NCBI GenBank assembly: GCA_013334965.1
Contig: JAAXWO010000011.1
Location: forward strand, 24,732 to 88,731
DNA from: Chlorobiaceae bacterium
GTDB lineage: Bacteria; Bacteroidota; Chlorobiia; Chlorobiales; Chlorobiaceae
DNA: 64,000 nt
Direction of reading: 5' to 3'
Shown: in pieces, positions 36,235 to 47,091 of the stretch
Position numbering within the stretch: the first letter of the stretch is position 1
Layout: each line of letters starts with the position of its first letter
Program-made: the position numbers and the translations under genes
The notes under the pieces: generated by a model
Database searches by the model: none
What the model was told of the DNA's origin: nothing
What the model saw: only the letters and a program-made list of their open reading frames with translations

Positions 36235-37179
36235 TCACCCGACACCCCCTGCGGCTATCTTATGCAGATGCCTGACATCCCGCAATGGAGGCGCGCCGAA
36301 AAGACGGCTGTATTCACGGCTGAACTGGGAAGGGCTCTCGTAACCCACCCGAAGCGCAGCACTCGCAGCGTCGAGGTGCTCGGTGAACATCAGTTGCTTG
36401 GCCTCCTGCAGTCGCAGCCACTTCTGGAACTGCAACGGACTCATCGCCGTCAACGCCCGGAAATGATGATGGAAGCTCGATGTGCTCATGCTGGCATATG
36501 CAGCAAGCTCATCGACCCTGAGCGGCCGGGTGAAATTCTCCTTCAGCCACTCGATCGCGCGAGCGATCTGGTGACTCTGGCTCCCCGACTCCACAATCTG
36601 CCTGAGGCGCTCACCCTGATCTCCCACAAGCAGTCGGAAATAGATTTCACGCTGTACAAGCGGCGCAAGAATCGGAATATCCTCCGGCTCGTCAAGCAGA
36701 TCGATCAACCGCTGGAATGCGTTGAGCAAAGGCATCGACCCCTCGCTGACGGACATTCCCCGACCGGACTTCCGGGGCCGCGGCAACGGAAGGTTACTAT
36801 CCATGATCAACTGGGCAATGACACGCAGATCAAGCCTTAAGGTCAGCCCCAGGTATGGTTGCGCCGCACTCGCTTCGATGACCTGCGCCACAACCGGCAG
36901 GCCTACCGAAGTTATCAGGAAATGGTGCGCATCATAAACATAAGCCTCTTCTCCGAGCATCACCCGCTTGGATCCCTGGGCGATCAGGCAAATGCTCGGG
37001 CCGTGCAGATAGCTTGTCGGCTCACTTGGAGCATCTCTCCGGTACAGGGACAATTCCGGAATGGCGGTGGTCGGTCGGCTGCCGTCGGCAGTCAATCGGG
37101 CAATCGTTTCGGCAAACTTCGAACCGCCGGGCGCTCTGTCTGTTGTTTGTTGCGCCATGATATCTTCCTTGATTCGCAT
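36235..37179 (-). CDS. AraC-family regulator (YqhC-like)
   Basis: 314-aa transcription regulator. The N-terminal half is an AraC_N/cupin-like domain (PTSYLHGPSICLIAQGSKRVMLGEEAYVY, in two conserved blocks). The C-terminal pair of helix-turn-helices includes LRVDELAAYASMSTSSFHHHF and ALRVGYESPSQFSREYSRLFG. The frame extends to 37224; GGGAGG stands six bases before the ATG at 37179, and another ATG at 37158 (MAQQTT) also has AAGGA before it. It is divergent from an alcohol dehydrogenase and an aldo/keto reductase, as in E. coli yqhC-yqhD-dkgA, where YqhC senses aldehydes. The same role is likely here. Confidence 0.88.
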   Translation of the reverse strand: MRIKEDIMAQQTTDRAPGGSKFAETIARLTADGSRPTTAIPELSLYRRDAPSEPTSYLHGPSICLIAQGSKRVMLGEEAYVYDAHHFLITSVGLPVVAQVIEASAAQPYLGLTLRLDLRVIAQLIMDSNLPLPRPRKSGRGMSVSEGSMPLLNAFQRLIDLLDEPEDIPILAPLVQREIYFRLLVGDQGERLRQIVESGSQSHQIARAIEWLKENFTRPLRVDELAAYASMSTSSFHHHFRALTAMSPLQFQKWLRLQEAKQLMFTEHLDAASAALRVGYESPSQFSREYSRLFGAPPLRDVRHLHKIAAGGVG

Positions 37180-37445
37180 TGCGATCCTCCCTGTAGTTAT
37201 CTTCACCGGCAATATCGGACCCATAGTGCAACATACAACCTGATCCCGGAATCTTTTGGAGGATCAGGCAAGAATTAAACAGGATCGACCTATCCTGATC
37301 AAAGAGACTGAGCGTAGATTGACCAGGAAGACGAGATACAGCATCAGCACGAATGAACCGATTGGAAATGTTGAAACGGGCAACACCCCGACGGACGTAA
37401 AAAGAGGATTGTTTACGCAGAGAACATCCATAATTGAGCAGAACC

Positions 37446-39716
<2,271 letters not shown>

Positions 39717-39739
39717 TCAGGAAAAAAGGAACCATACTG

Positions 39740-40288
39740 ATGAATACCCCCGACAAATCACTCCTCGTGATCTCCTCAAGTCCCCGAAAAGGCGGCAACT
39801 CGGATCTGCTCTGCGACCAGTTCGTTTCAGGAGCTAAAGAAGCGGGACATCAGGTCGAAAAGATCTTCCTGAAAAACAAACAGATCAATTATTGCACCGG
39901 ATGCGGAAGCTGTTTTAACGGCAGCAAAAGTTGCCCGCAGAAAGACGACATGGCCGAAATCCTGGAAAAGATGATTGCTGCAGAGGTCATCGTCATGGCG
40001 ACACCCGTCTATTTCTATACCATGTGCGGACAGATGAAAACCTTCATCGACAGGACATGCGCCAGGTACACGGAGATCAGCGACAAGGAGTTCTACTTCA
40101 TCGTCACCGCAGCAGTCGACAGCACGCCAGCCATGCAACGAACGATCGAAGAGTTCCGGGGATTCACCTCATGCCTTGAGAATCCGAGGGAGAAAGGAAT
40201 CATCTATGGAACTGGGGCATGGAACATCGGGGACATCAGAAAAAGCAAAGCCATGACGATTGCTTATGAGATGGGCAAATCGGCTTAA
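39740..40288 (+). CDS. NAD(P)H-dependent FMN reductase / flavodoxin-fold protein
   Basis: 182-aa flavoprotein. The FMN phosphate loop is SSSPRKGGNSDLL, and ATPVYFYTMCGQMKTFIDR is the isoalloxazine-binding segment. Between them, YCTGCGSCFNGSKSCPQKDD gives the cysteine set typical of the iron-sulfur-flavoprotein-like reductase subgroup; whether a cluster is bound is uncertain. AAAAAAGGAA precedes the ATG. It is third in the YqhD-like operon and may recycle flavin or reduce quinone/aldehyde-type electrophiles. Confidence 0.88.
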   Translation: MNTPDKSLLVISSSPRKGGNSDLLCDQFVSGAKEAGHQVEKIFLKNKQINYCTGCGSCFNGSKSCPQKDDMAEILEKMIAAEVIVMATPVYFYTMCGQMKTFIDRTCARYTEISDKEFYFIVTAAVDSTPAMQRTIEEFRGFTSCLENPREKGIIYGTGAWNIGDIRKSKAMTIAYEMGKSA

Positions 40289-40347
40289 CCATCATACGCG
40301 CAGGCATCGTACGGGATGCTCATGTCACACTCCTCCTTACCCGATCA

Positions 40348-40371
40348 AACGATCAGCGCCTAATGATCGTT
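40348..40371. promoter_or_regulatory. Palindrome after the flavin reductase gene
   Basis: AACGATCA / TGATCGTT, an 8-bp perfect stem with an 8-nt loop (11 bp if one bulge is allowed). It lies between the reductase and the methyltransferase genes and could be an operator or a transcript-end hairpin. Confidence 0.35.
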
Positions 40372-40469
40372 GATTAGGTTGCACAGTCCGTTACTGCCTC
40401 ATCACTCTGACCCAACGACGGACGGTGCACAATGTTTCGCGAATCTACAGATGAAAACACATTATCACC

Positions 40470-41348
40470 ATGTCAGACAACACCATAGATCGTTTTTTCC
40501 GCTATCTGAATTGGCTGTTCAATCCATTCCATGGGTTGAAGACAACGGAAGTCTATGATCTGATCGGCACCTCATCCCTTACCGAGAATGCGCTGTATCT
40601 GAATCTTGGCTATTGGCGGGATGTGGAAACCATTGATGAAGCCAGTGAAGAACTTGCGCTTCTCGTGGCGAAAAGAGGCGGCATGGGTCCAGATGATACC
40701 GTATTGGATTGCGGGTATGGTTTTGGCGATCAGGACATCCTCTGGGCAAGGAAGATGAAACCCGAAAAAATCATTGGGCTGAACATTACGAAATCCCAGG
40801 TTAAGCGAGCCCGGATGAATGTCGCCGATGCGGGACTCGAGAAATCAATAGATTTAAGGGAAGGTTCTGCAACGGAGATGCCAATTGAAAATGAATCCAT
40901 TGATCTGGTTGTTTCCGTGGAGAGTGCTTTCCACTATAGAACCCGTGAGGATTTTTTCAAAGAGGCGTTCCGCGTTTTGCGACCTGGCGGAAGGCTTGTG
41001 ACAGCGGACATTTTACCAACGAAAAACTCCGATAACCTCTTCAGGCGAATGGAGCAATGGATTTCATGGAACCTTGTCGCAGGAAAATTCAATATCCCGC
41101 ATGAAAACTACTATGAAATCCCATCCTACAACGATAAACTCTCCAAAGCCGGATTTGTCAATATTGATATCAAATCGATACGTGACGATGTCTATACGCC
41201 TCTGCATGAGTATCTGTCAAAAACCCAGACATTTGTCAACAAGCTGCATCCGCTTCCGAAATTCCTTGCAAAATTATCACTGAACCGGCCAGCAGACAAT
41301 GTCTACGCCGGCCTGGACTATATCCTTTCTTATTCTGAAAAGCCATAA
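40470..41348 (+). CDS. SAM-dependent methyltransferase (class I)
   Basis: 292-aa soluble methyltransferase. Motif I is VLDCGYGFGDQD (about residue 79), followed by IIGLNITKSQVKRAR, EGSATEMPIENESIDLVVSVESAFHY and FRVLRPGGRLVTADIL. The pattern is that of small-molecule or sugar O-methyltransferases (erythromycin-methyltransferase-like) rather than rRNA enzymes. The tail (LHPLPKFLAKLSLNRPADNVYAGLDYILSY in order) is unassigned. Base composition is more AT-rich than the YqhD-like operon, and it sits at the edge of the mobile-element island, so it may be acquired. No biosynthetic partner is nearby. Confidence 0.85.
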   Translation: MSDNTIDRFFRYLNWLFNPFHGLKTTEVYDLIGTSSLTENALYLNLGYWRDVETIDEASEELALLVAKRGGMGPDDTVLDCGYGFGDQDILWARKMKPEKIIGLNITKSQVKRARMNVADAGLEKSIDLREGSATEMPIENESIDLVVSVESAFHYRTREDFFKEAFRVLRPGGRLVTADILPTKNSDNLFRRMEQWISWNLVAGKFNIPHENYYEIPSYNDKLSKAGFVNIDIKSIRDDVYTPLHEYLSKTQTFVNKLHPLPKFLAKLSLNRPADNVYAGLDYILSYSEKP

Positions 41349-41483
41349 ACTGAAGGGCTCTTGTGGTGTCACTTTCTTCCCCCTTGCCTCCTTAAATGCT
41401 GTAAATTATGGAATATACTCCCGATAATTATAGATTCTGGCAACGACAATCCGAGTCATGAGCAGTTTGAAAGCTGAGGCAAA

Positions 41484-41740
41484 GGAGACGCTCATGACTG
41501 AGGGTACAAACTATGAAGAACGACGAATGATCTGGTTCACGGCCGATGCGGAAATACCCAATACCCTTGCCGCGTCTGCATACGACAATCCCAGTTCTAG
41601 CACGAACCGACGGGCAAGTTCGCGCCTCAATTGCGTGCACTCATGACGACGACTTCCGCTCGTCACCGCCATATGGGATATCCATGCTTCCTGACACTTT
41701 TGCTCAAGAATATCCATCGTATCTGCCATACCAGATTCAG
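41484..41740 (-). mobile_element. Truncated RAYT element (C-terminal end only)
   Basis: The minus strand encodes the last 70 or so residues of the RAYT protein (SGSRRHECTQLRRELARRFV, then ADAARVLGISASAVNQIIRR), similar to the two full copies at 42450 and 43608. The left end GAGACGCTCATGACTGAG is present, but the HUH nuclease half is gone. A third, older copy of the same element. Confidence 0.8.
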
Positions 41741-41799
41741 ACGCGACGCATAGTCGTATTCAGAATATCCCGAACCTTACCCTCAATCTGTTAAACGCT

Positions 41800-42090
41800 C
41801 TAAGTTCTATTTTCTTTGCTGTGCCATACACGAATAATAACAACCGTATCGTTTTCGGCCCGCATATAGCGAAGAACGAAAGCCCCGGCCCCAAAAGATA
41901 CAACCCATTCCCGTCTGCCAGTATCATCATCCATTGGACGTCCAATGTCTGGTATTGTTTTCAGAAAACCCGCCCCGTCCAGAATTGCCTTTGCTGCTCG
42001 TGCAGCCGCATCAGGGCTTTTTTCGTACAAGAACGCATAAAGCCGCTCAACATCGGCTAATGCCTCAGGAAGCCATTTTATTTGGGGCAA
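41800..42090 (-). CDS. ParE/RelE-family toxin
   Basis: 96-aa toxin with the ParE fold signature: IKWLPEALADVERLYAFLYEK, then the closing strands VVSFGAGAFVLRYMRAENDTVVIIRVWHSKE. ParE toxins poison gyrase, while RelE relatives cut mRNA; the fold alone does not decide. Its start overlaps the end of the upstream antitoxin gene by 13 bp, the usual coupled order with the antitoxin first. It lies between RAYT copies, typical of a mobile stabilisation module. Confidence 0.88.
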   Translation of the reverse strand: MPQIKWLPEALADVERLYAFLYEKSPDAAARAAKAILDGAGFLKTIPDIGRPMDDDTGRREWVVSFGAGAFVLRYMRAENDTVVIIRVWHSKENRT

Positions 42091-42347
42091 GAGATCACCT
42101 TCCCCTTTCCCAGGTTTTCAAGCCAATCAGCAACTTTGTCATGGGGTATAGCCTCCCCGGTTAATTGATAACGTTCCCAACGTTCCATATCCTCACGTTT
42201 TTCGCGCTCGTACTGCTCTTCGCGCTCCAGGAATGTTTCGATTGCTTTGCACATAAGCCAGTGTGGCGATCTATCGCGAATACGAGCCAAAGCGGCAAGA
42301 CGTTGCTGTGTGGTATCGTCTAACTTGACTCCTCTTGTCTGTGACAT
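42078..42347 (-). CDS. Ribbon-helix-helix type antitoxin (ParD/CopG-like)
   Basis: 89-aa partner of the ParE-type toxin. The N-terminal part (VKLDDTTQQRLAALARIRDRSPHWLMCKAI) is a ribbon-helix-helix DNA-binding dimer unit. It is followed by a charged helix (EREEQYEREKREDMERWERY) and a toxin-neutralising tail. The frame extends to 42434, but AAAGGAG stands nine bases before the ATG at 42347. The encoded pair would repress its own promoter. Expected to be degraded faster than the toxin; not visible in sequence. Confidence 0.85.
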   Translation of the reverse strand: MSQTRGVKLDDTTQQRLAALARIRDRSPHWLMCKAIETFLEREEQYEREKREDMERWERYQLTGEAIPHDKVADWLENLGKGKVISCPK

Positions 42348-42423
42348 AACCAAATCTCCTTTTGAAAAAAGGTAATACTTATCGCAACCTTTAGCAACCC
42401 TTTTAGGGAGGAAAAGGATCAGA

Positions 42424-43512
42424 GGGACGCTCATGACTGAGTATACATACTATCGAGAACGACGAATGATCTGGTTCACGGCCGATGCGGAAATGCCCAG
42501 TACCCTTGCCGCATCTGCATATGACAATCCCATTTCGAGCACAAACTGACGAGCAAGTTCGCGCCTCAATTGCGTGCACTCATGTCGACGACTCCCGCTC
42601 TTCACCGCCATCAGGGATATCCCATTTACCTGACACTGCTGCTCCAGTAAATCCATCGCGTCTTCCAACCACGACTGAGAGGGCAAACGATCTTTTATCG
42701 ATTCTTCTGCCTCATCGATGACCTCTTTGACGAATTCGCCGCTACCGAGTATCCGTTCATCACTGAACTGACGTTCGCCTCGCTGCCGCATTGAAAGCAC
42801 TTCCGACCAACCGCCTGCTGAACGAATCAAGCCGCCACCAGTCAGTTCAGGCTGAGTGCCAAGATCGCTTTGCTCCCGCACAAACTCCCTATAAGCATGT
42901 TTTGCCAAACCTTCCCGGTCACCGAAATATTGAAGCACATAATCTCTATCCTGCCAGTCATGATCAAGATGCTTCATGATCTCAGCGTGGCCGCTCCATG
43001 GATAATGTTCCAGTTCATCAACCGACCTGACAAACCCTACCCGCAAAGGATTGAGATGGATGTAACTGACCAGCTTAAGGAAATAGGTATCCTCCTCACA
43101 TACGATTGACTTGTACCGGTTCTGAAACAAATGGCCATGCCGGTGGTGTCGACCATTGAACTGCGTGGCATAGCCGGTCAGAAACTTTCTCATAAATGTA
43201 GAAAGGCCAGCTTTACCGCTTTTCAACAGGATATGGGCATGATTGCTCATAAGAGCCCAGGCGTAAATTGTCGTACCGGTTGATACTGCCGCCTTTCCCA
43301 AACGGTTTATGAACGATTGTCGGTCTTCATCGTCCAAAACGATAAAACCTCTTTCGATACCTCGCACCATCACATGATGCAGCGTTCCAGGCGAGTCAAG
43401 TCTCGGTCCCCGAGGCATTGTGTTGTGGTTATGTTTAGAAGAACCAAGGATCATGAAGCTCTAAGACAATATACAACTTTATCATTTTTGTACACTCAGT
43501 CATGAACGTCCC
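42424..43512 (-). mobile_element. RAYT element copy 1 with terminal inverted repeats
   Basis: A 1,089-bp unit bounded by GGGACGCTCATGACTGAG (left) and CTCAGTCATGAACGTCCC (right), which are inverted copies of each other with one mismatch. It contains one complete transposase gene. The identity of the ends extends outward to GGATCAGA on the left and CTAGTCC-like bases on the right. It is nearly identical to copy 2, which begins 69 bp after it. Confidence 0.85.
42450..43418 (-). CDS. REP-associated tyrosine transposase (RAYT), copy 1
   Basis: 322-aa Y1-type HUH nuclease of the IS200-like TnpA_REP family. The N terminus MPRGPRLDSPGTLHHVMVRG is family-typical, the metal-binding HUH is in MSNHAHILLKSG, and the catalytic Tyr is in FLTGYATQFNGRH. 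A C-terminal DnaA-like helix-turn-helix (ALRRELARQF...YADAARVLGISASAVNQII region) binds DNA. The frame extends to 43454, but the MPRGPRL start at 43418 is conserved in both copies. Such enzymes cut and join single strands at REP palindromes, and the ends of its own element match that idea. Confidence 0.9.
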   Translation of the reverse strand: MPRGPRLDSPGTLHHVMVRGIERGFIVLDDEDRQSFINRLGKAAVSTGTTIYAWALMSNHAHILLKSGKAGLSTFMRKFLTGYATQFNGRHHRHGHLFQNRYKSIVCEEDTYFLKLVSYIHLNPLRVGFVRSVDELEHYPWSGHAEIMKHLDHDWQDRDYVLQYFGDREGLAKHAYREFVREQSDLGTQPELTGGGLIRSAGGWSEVLSMRQRGERQFSDERILGSGEFVKEVIDEAEESIKDRLPSQSWLEDAMDLLEQQCQVNGISLMAVKSGSRRHECTQLRRELARQFVLEMGLSYADAARVLGISASAVNQIIRRSR

Positions 43513-43581
43513 TTAGTCTTCACTTGAACAGGTCAAAGAACAACTGGTGGCTATGTGAGATGGACCCGGAAAAGGATCAGA

Positions 43582-44669
43582 GGGACGCTCATGACTGAGT
43601 ATACATACTATCGAGAACGACGAATGATCTGGTTCACGGCCGATGCGGAAATGCCCAGTACCCTTGCCGCATCTGCATATGACAATCCCATTTCGAGCAC
43701 AAACTGACGAGCAAGTTCGCGCCTCAATTGCGTGCACTCATGTCGACGACTCCCGCTCTTCACCGCCATCAGGGATATCCCATTTACCTGACACTGCTGC
43801 TCCAGTAAATCCATCGCGTCTTCCAACCACGACTGAGAGGGCAAACGATCTTTTATCGATTCTTCTGCCTCATCGATGACCTCTTTGACGAATTCGCCGC
43901 TACCGAGTATCCGTTCATCACTGAACTGACGTTCGCCTCGCTGCCGCATTGAAAGCACTTCCGACCAACCGCCTGCTGAACGAATCAAGCCGCCACCAGT
44001 CAATTCAGGCTGATTACCAAGATCGCTTTGCTCACGCACAAATACCCGATAAGCCTGTTTTGCCGCACCTTCCTTGTCACCAAAATATTGAAGCACATAA
44101 TCTCTATCCTGCCAGTCATGATCAAGACGCTTCATGATCACAGCGTGGCCGCTCCACGGATAATGTTCCAGTTCATCAACCGACCTGACAAGCCCTGCCC
44201 GCAAAGGATTGAGATGGATGTAACTGACCAGCTTAAGGAAATAGGTATCCTCCTCACATACGATTGACTTGTACCGATTCTGAAACAAATGGCCATGCCG
44301 GCGGTGTCGACCATTGAACTGCGTTGCATAGCCAGTCAGAAACTTTCTCATAAATGTAGAAAGACCAGCTTTACCACTTTTCAACAGGATATGGGCATGA
44401 TTGCTCATCAGAGCCCAGGCGTAAATTGTCGTACCTGTTGATACTGCCGCCTTTCCCAAACGGTTTATGAACGATTGTCGGTCTTCATCGTCCGAAACGA
44501 TAAAACCTCTTTCGATACCTCGCACCATCACATGATGCAGAGTTCCAGGCGAGTCAAGTCTCGGTCCCCGAGGCATGGTATTTTGGTTTTGTTTTCAAGA
44601 ACCAAGGATCATGAAGCTCTAAGACAATATACAACTTTATCATTTTGTACGCTCAGTCATGAACGTCCC
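43582..44669 (-). mobile_element. RAYT element copy 2 with terminal inverted repeats
   Basis: A 1,088-bp near-duplicate of copy 1 with the same ends. The sequence GAAAAGGATCAGAGGGACGC precedes both copies, so the shared unit extends at least 13 bp beyond the terminal repeat on the left. The protein it encodes differs from copy 1 at only about a dozen residues. Confidence 0.85.
43608..44576 (-). CDS. REP-associated tyrosine transposase (RAYT), copy 2
   Basis: 322-aa near-identical paralogue of the transposase at 42450-43418, with intact HUH (SNHAHILLK), catalytic Tyr (TGYATQFNGRH) and C-terminal helix-turn-helix. Differences are scattered (for example ALVRSVDELEHYP versus FVRSVDELEHYP in the middle part, and KEGAAKQAYRVF versus REGLAKHAYREF). 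Both copies look functional, and drift between them argues that the duplication is not brand new. Confidence 0.9.
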   Translation of the reverse strand: MPRGPRLDSPGTLHHVMVRGIERGFIVSDDEDRQSFINRLGKAAVSTGTTIYAWALMSNHAHILLKSGKAGLSTFMRKFLTGYATQFNGRHRRHGHLFQNRYKSIVCEEDTYFLKLVSYIHLNPLRAGLVRSVDELEHYPWSGHAVIMKRLDHDWQDRDYVLQYFGDKEGAAKQAYRVFVREQSDLGNQPELTGGGLIRSAGGWSEVLSMRQRGERQFSDERILGSGEFVKEVIDEAEESIKDRLPSQSWLEDAMDLLEQQCQVNGISLMAVKSGSRRHECTQLRRELARQFVLEMGLSYADAARVLGISASAVNQIIRRSR

Positions 44670-44688
44670 GTAGTCCCCCTCTTATCAT

Positions 44689-44830
44689 AACATGATGCAG
44701 CGTTCCAGGCGAGTCAAGTCTTGGTCCCCGAGGTATTGCGTTGTGGTTATATTTAGAAGAACTATGGATCATGAAGCTCTAAGACAACATACAACTTTAT
44801 CATTTTGGTACACTCAGTCATGAACGTCCC
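44689..44830 (-). mobile_element. Partial RAYT element (5' end of gene plus right terminus)
   Basis: It repeats the start of the RAYT gene (PRGPRLDSPGTLHHVM region), its leader and the right end CTCAGTCATGAACGTCCC, with several substitutions. It is truncated at the left directly after copy 2, so three right ends lie within 1.3 kb. Confidence 0.75.
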
Positions 44831-44838
44831 CTAGTCCC

Positions 44839-45535
44839 CTTCTGCTTCCTTGACTATCCCGATGATGCGCAAATGCGGATCAGTCACGAAACGATTTACC
44901 GCTGGATTTATTTAGACGCCAGTATCGACGGGACTCTCTATCGGCATCTCCGCCGACAGCGCAAAAAGCGGAGAAAACAGCGTCGATACGGCACTGGGCA
45001 TCGTTTTCGAGACGACCGCATCGGCATTGATCAGCGTCCTGCCATCGTTGCAAGCAGGCATCGGTTCGGCGACTGGGAAGGCGACACCGTTCAAGGAAAA
45101 CCGGGAACTGGAGGCATTCTCACCTTGGTGGAGCGCAAGAGTCGCTACCTTGTAGCCGCCAAGCTGGAAAGCAAGAAGGCTGAACATCTCAGCAAAAGAG
45201 GCATCAAGGCCTTTGGCCCTATCCCTCGCCGGATGCGTCAGACGTTGACATTGGATAACGGATCAGAGTTTGCAAATTTCAAAAAACTGGAAAAAAAGAC
45301 GCGCCTGACCATCTATTTTGCCGATCCTTATGCGGCTTGGCAACGAGGGGCTAACGAAAACAGTAACGGTTTGCTGCGTCAATATTTTCCCAAAGGATAC
45401 GACTTTCGTAACGCGGATGACGACGATATTGCTGAAGCCGTAAGAAGGTTAAGCCATCGACCACGGAAGTGTCTCAGTTACCGGACGCCTCATGAAGTGT
45501 TCTGGCCTATGGCTCGTGGTGCACTTGCAATTTGA
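44839..45535 (+). pseudogene. IS30-family transposase, N-terminally truncated
   Basis: About 230 residues of a DDE transposase remain: ISHETIYRWIY, HRFGDWEGDTVQG (first Asp), LTLDNGSEFANF (second Asp) and GANENSNGLLRQYFPKG (Glu), ending with YRTPHEVF. The N-terminal helix-turn-helix that recognises the IS ends is absent; the sequence joins the RAYT right end directly. The catalytic triad is intact, but without the DNA-binding domain it is likely inactive. Confidence 0.88.
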
Positions 45536-45951
45536 ATTCACAATCAGATCATTCGGCGTTCTCTGTAGTTTGTGCGCTCAGTCACTTGATAGTAATTACA
45601 TTGTGATTATTGCGATTAGGGTACTATATGTATATTATTTTTGTAATTTAATGTGGATTATCTGTTGTTTAATATGAAATTCTGGCGACGCCAGTATTGT
45701 TCTGTTGTGCGCGGTCATCGATTAGGTAATTGTTCTGATCGGGGGTGATTAGACGTGCGTAACTCTTTGGGATGGTTGTGCTAAGAGAAGCCTTATTCGG
45801 AACTGCACAAGACCTTGTATATGGATAAGAAGAACGTATGCGATTGAATTTCTTTCTGTTATCGGTGACTTAAGAATTATTCTGACGCGTTTATGTGTAT
45901 TAGAAATGAGAGCGTTTTATTTATGTGGAAAGCATATGAATATTATAAAAA
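45536..45951. other. AT-rich intergenic region upstream of the HEPN-like gene
   Basis: 416 bp that becomes markedly AT-rich to the right. A GCTCAGTCACTTGATAG stretch near 45574 resembles a RAYT end over its first bases only. It should contain the promoter of the HEPN-like gene. No IS30 terminal repeat was recognised. Confidence 0.4.
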
Positions 45952-46878
45952 ATGACAAATTCCCTAAATACAATTGCTTATCGCGCCGGATTACTTGGTC
46001 GTTTTGAGGGTTATGTTGATAATGCTAAAATTGTCCTTAGTCGTTGGTCAAAACTACATTCAGAAGTAAAAACGATTGCATTGGGTGTTGAATTGTCAGA
46101 ATTATTGTTAAGTGCAAGGTTGTTGGGTTTGGTAACGGCTGTGGAGGTGCTTTTAAATGATGTGCTTTTCGATGTTTTTGTATCCTATCCGTTCAAGTTA
46201 GGAAATAGACAAATATCAATTCAAGATCTTAATTCATCTGGTTCATTCCTGCCGTCATTCAAACGTATTTCCAGCGTTGTGGTGAACGATCTATCCTATA
46301 GGTCGTTCAAAGATTACTTGGAGGAATGGCAGAAATTTGTTTCGCCACTTCAAAGTATTAAAGAGGAACAGGTAAAGTCATTTATTGAAATAAAGGCAAC
46401 TCGTGATTTATATGTGCACAGTAATGGCAAGTTGAATGATATTTATACTCGTAAAGCTGGAGAAAAAGCTCGTAGACCAAACAGTAAAGGAAAGATACCA
46501 TTAGATGAGTCCTATATTCATTATGCTTCTGGTCTTGCGGAGGATATAATAATTTCAATTGAAAGGGAGATTTTATCAAAATATGCCCATTGCACTAAAG
46601 AAGCAGTTTTTCGCGAGATGTGGAACGCTACGTGTTGCGGTGAGCGTTTAAATTTTGATGTGCAATGGGAAATTACTAATAAGCCATATTATAAAAAAGA
46701 TATCAGCTGGCCATGGTCCTCTTCTGAAAAAGCGTTATTTGATTTTTTTTTAAAAGTATTTCATGGTAGCTCAACAGAGATAACAACTGATATCGAGTAT
46801 TCTCTATATCGCTGGAGTGCTGATACGGCAGAGGGAAAGGTCATTAGGTCATGGTTAGATAATCCATTTTATATATGA
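45952..46878 (+). CDS. HEPN-like protein with Rx4H motif, candidate RNase effector
   Basis: 308-aa soluble, largely helical protein; the gene is clearly more AT-rich than the core genes. Around residue 148-155, IKATRDLYVHSNGKLND contains R-D-L-Y-V-H, the Rx4H catalytic motif of HEPN ribonucleases, in a helix-turn typical of that superfamily. The N-terminal 70 residues and the aromatic-rich C-terminal third (WEITNKPYYKKDISWPW) match nothing I know. It stands alone among broken insertion sequences, with no nucleotidyltransferase antitoxin gene next to it. A defence or toxin role is inference. RiboL-PSP-HEPN-type proteins are the closest class I can suggest. Confidence 0.6.
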   Translation: MTNSLNTIAYRAGLLGRFEGYVDNAKIVLSRWSKLHSEVKTIALGVELSELLLSARLLGLVTAVEVLLNDVLFDVFVSYPFKLGNRQISIQDLNSSGSFLPSFKRISSVVVNDLSYRSFKDYLEEWQKFVSPLQSIKEEQVKSFIEIKATRDLYVHSNGKLNDIYTRKAGEKARRPNSKGKIPLDESYIHYASGLAEDIIISIEREILSKYAHCTKEAVFREMWNATCCGERLNFDVQWEITNKPYYKKDISWPWSSSEKALFDFFLKVFHGSSTEITTDIEYSLYRWSADTAEGKVIRSWLDNPFYI

Positions 46879-46996
46879 GAAATAGTTTGGCTATTGAAAT
46901 AATCCGATAGGAAAAAAATACTGGTGCATTACCATAAAGTTGCTTGTCAAGTGACGTGAATTGGTAGCTACACGATGATGTATATAGTTTGAGATT

Positions 46997-47091
46997 AGCC
47001 TTAACAAGTTTGGCCCGTAAAGGATTGAGATGAATGTAACTGACGAGTTTAAGGAAGTAGGTATCCTCTTCACATGAACGTACCCTAGTCC
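46997..47091 (-). mobile_element. RAYT fragment fused to a right-end repeat
   Basis: On the minus strand the stretch encodes CEEDTYFLKLVSYIHLNPLR followed by AKLVKANL, a middle piece of the RAYT protein. It abuts CATGAACGTACCCTAGTCC, a diverged right end. Everything between has been deleted. It marks another old element insertion, here cutting into a group II intron fragment. Confidence 0.75.

Noticed and set aside
42434..42450. Longer N terminus for the RHH antitoxin gene (start at 42434)
   Set aside because: The extra residues are not ribbon-helix-helix-like, and a strong AAAGGAG marks the internal ATG at 42347.
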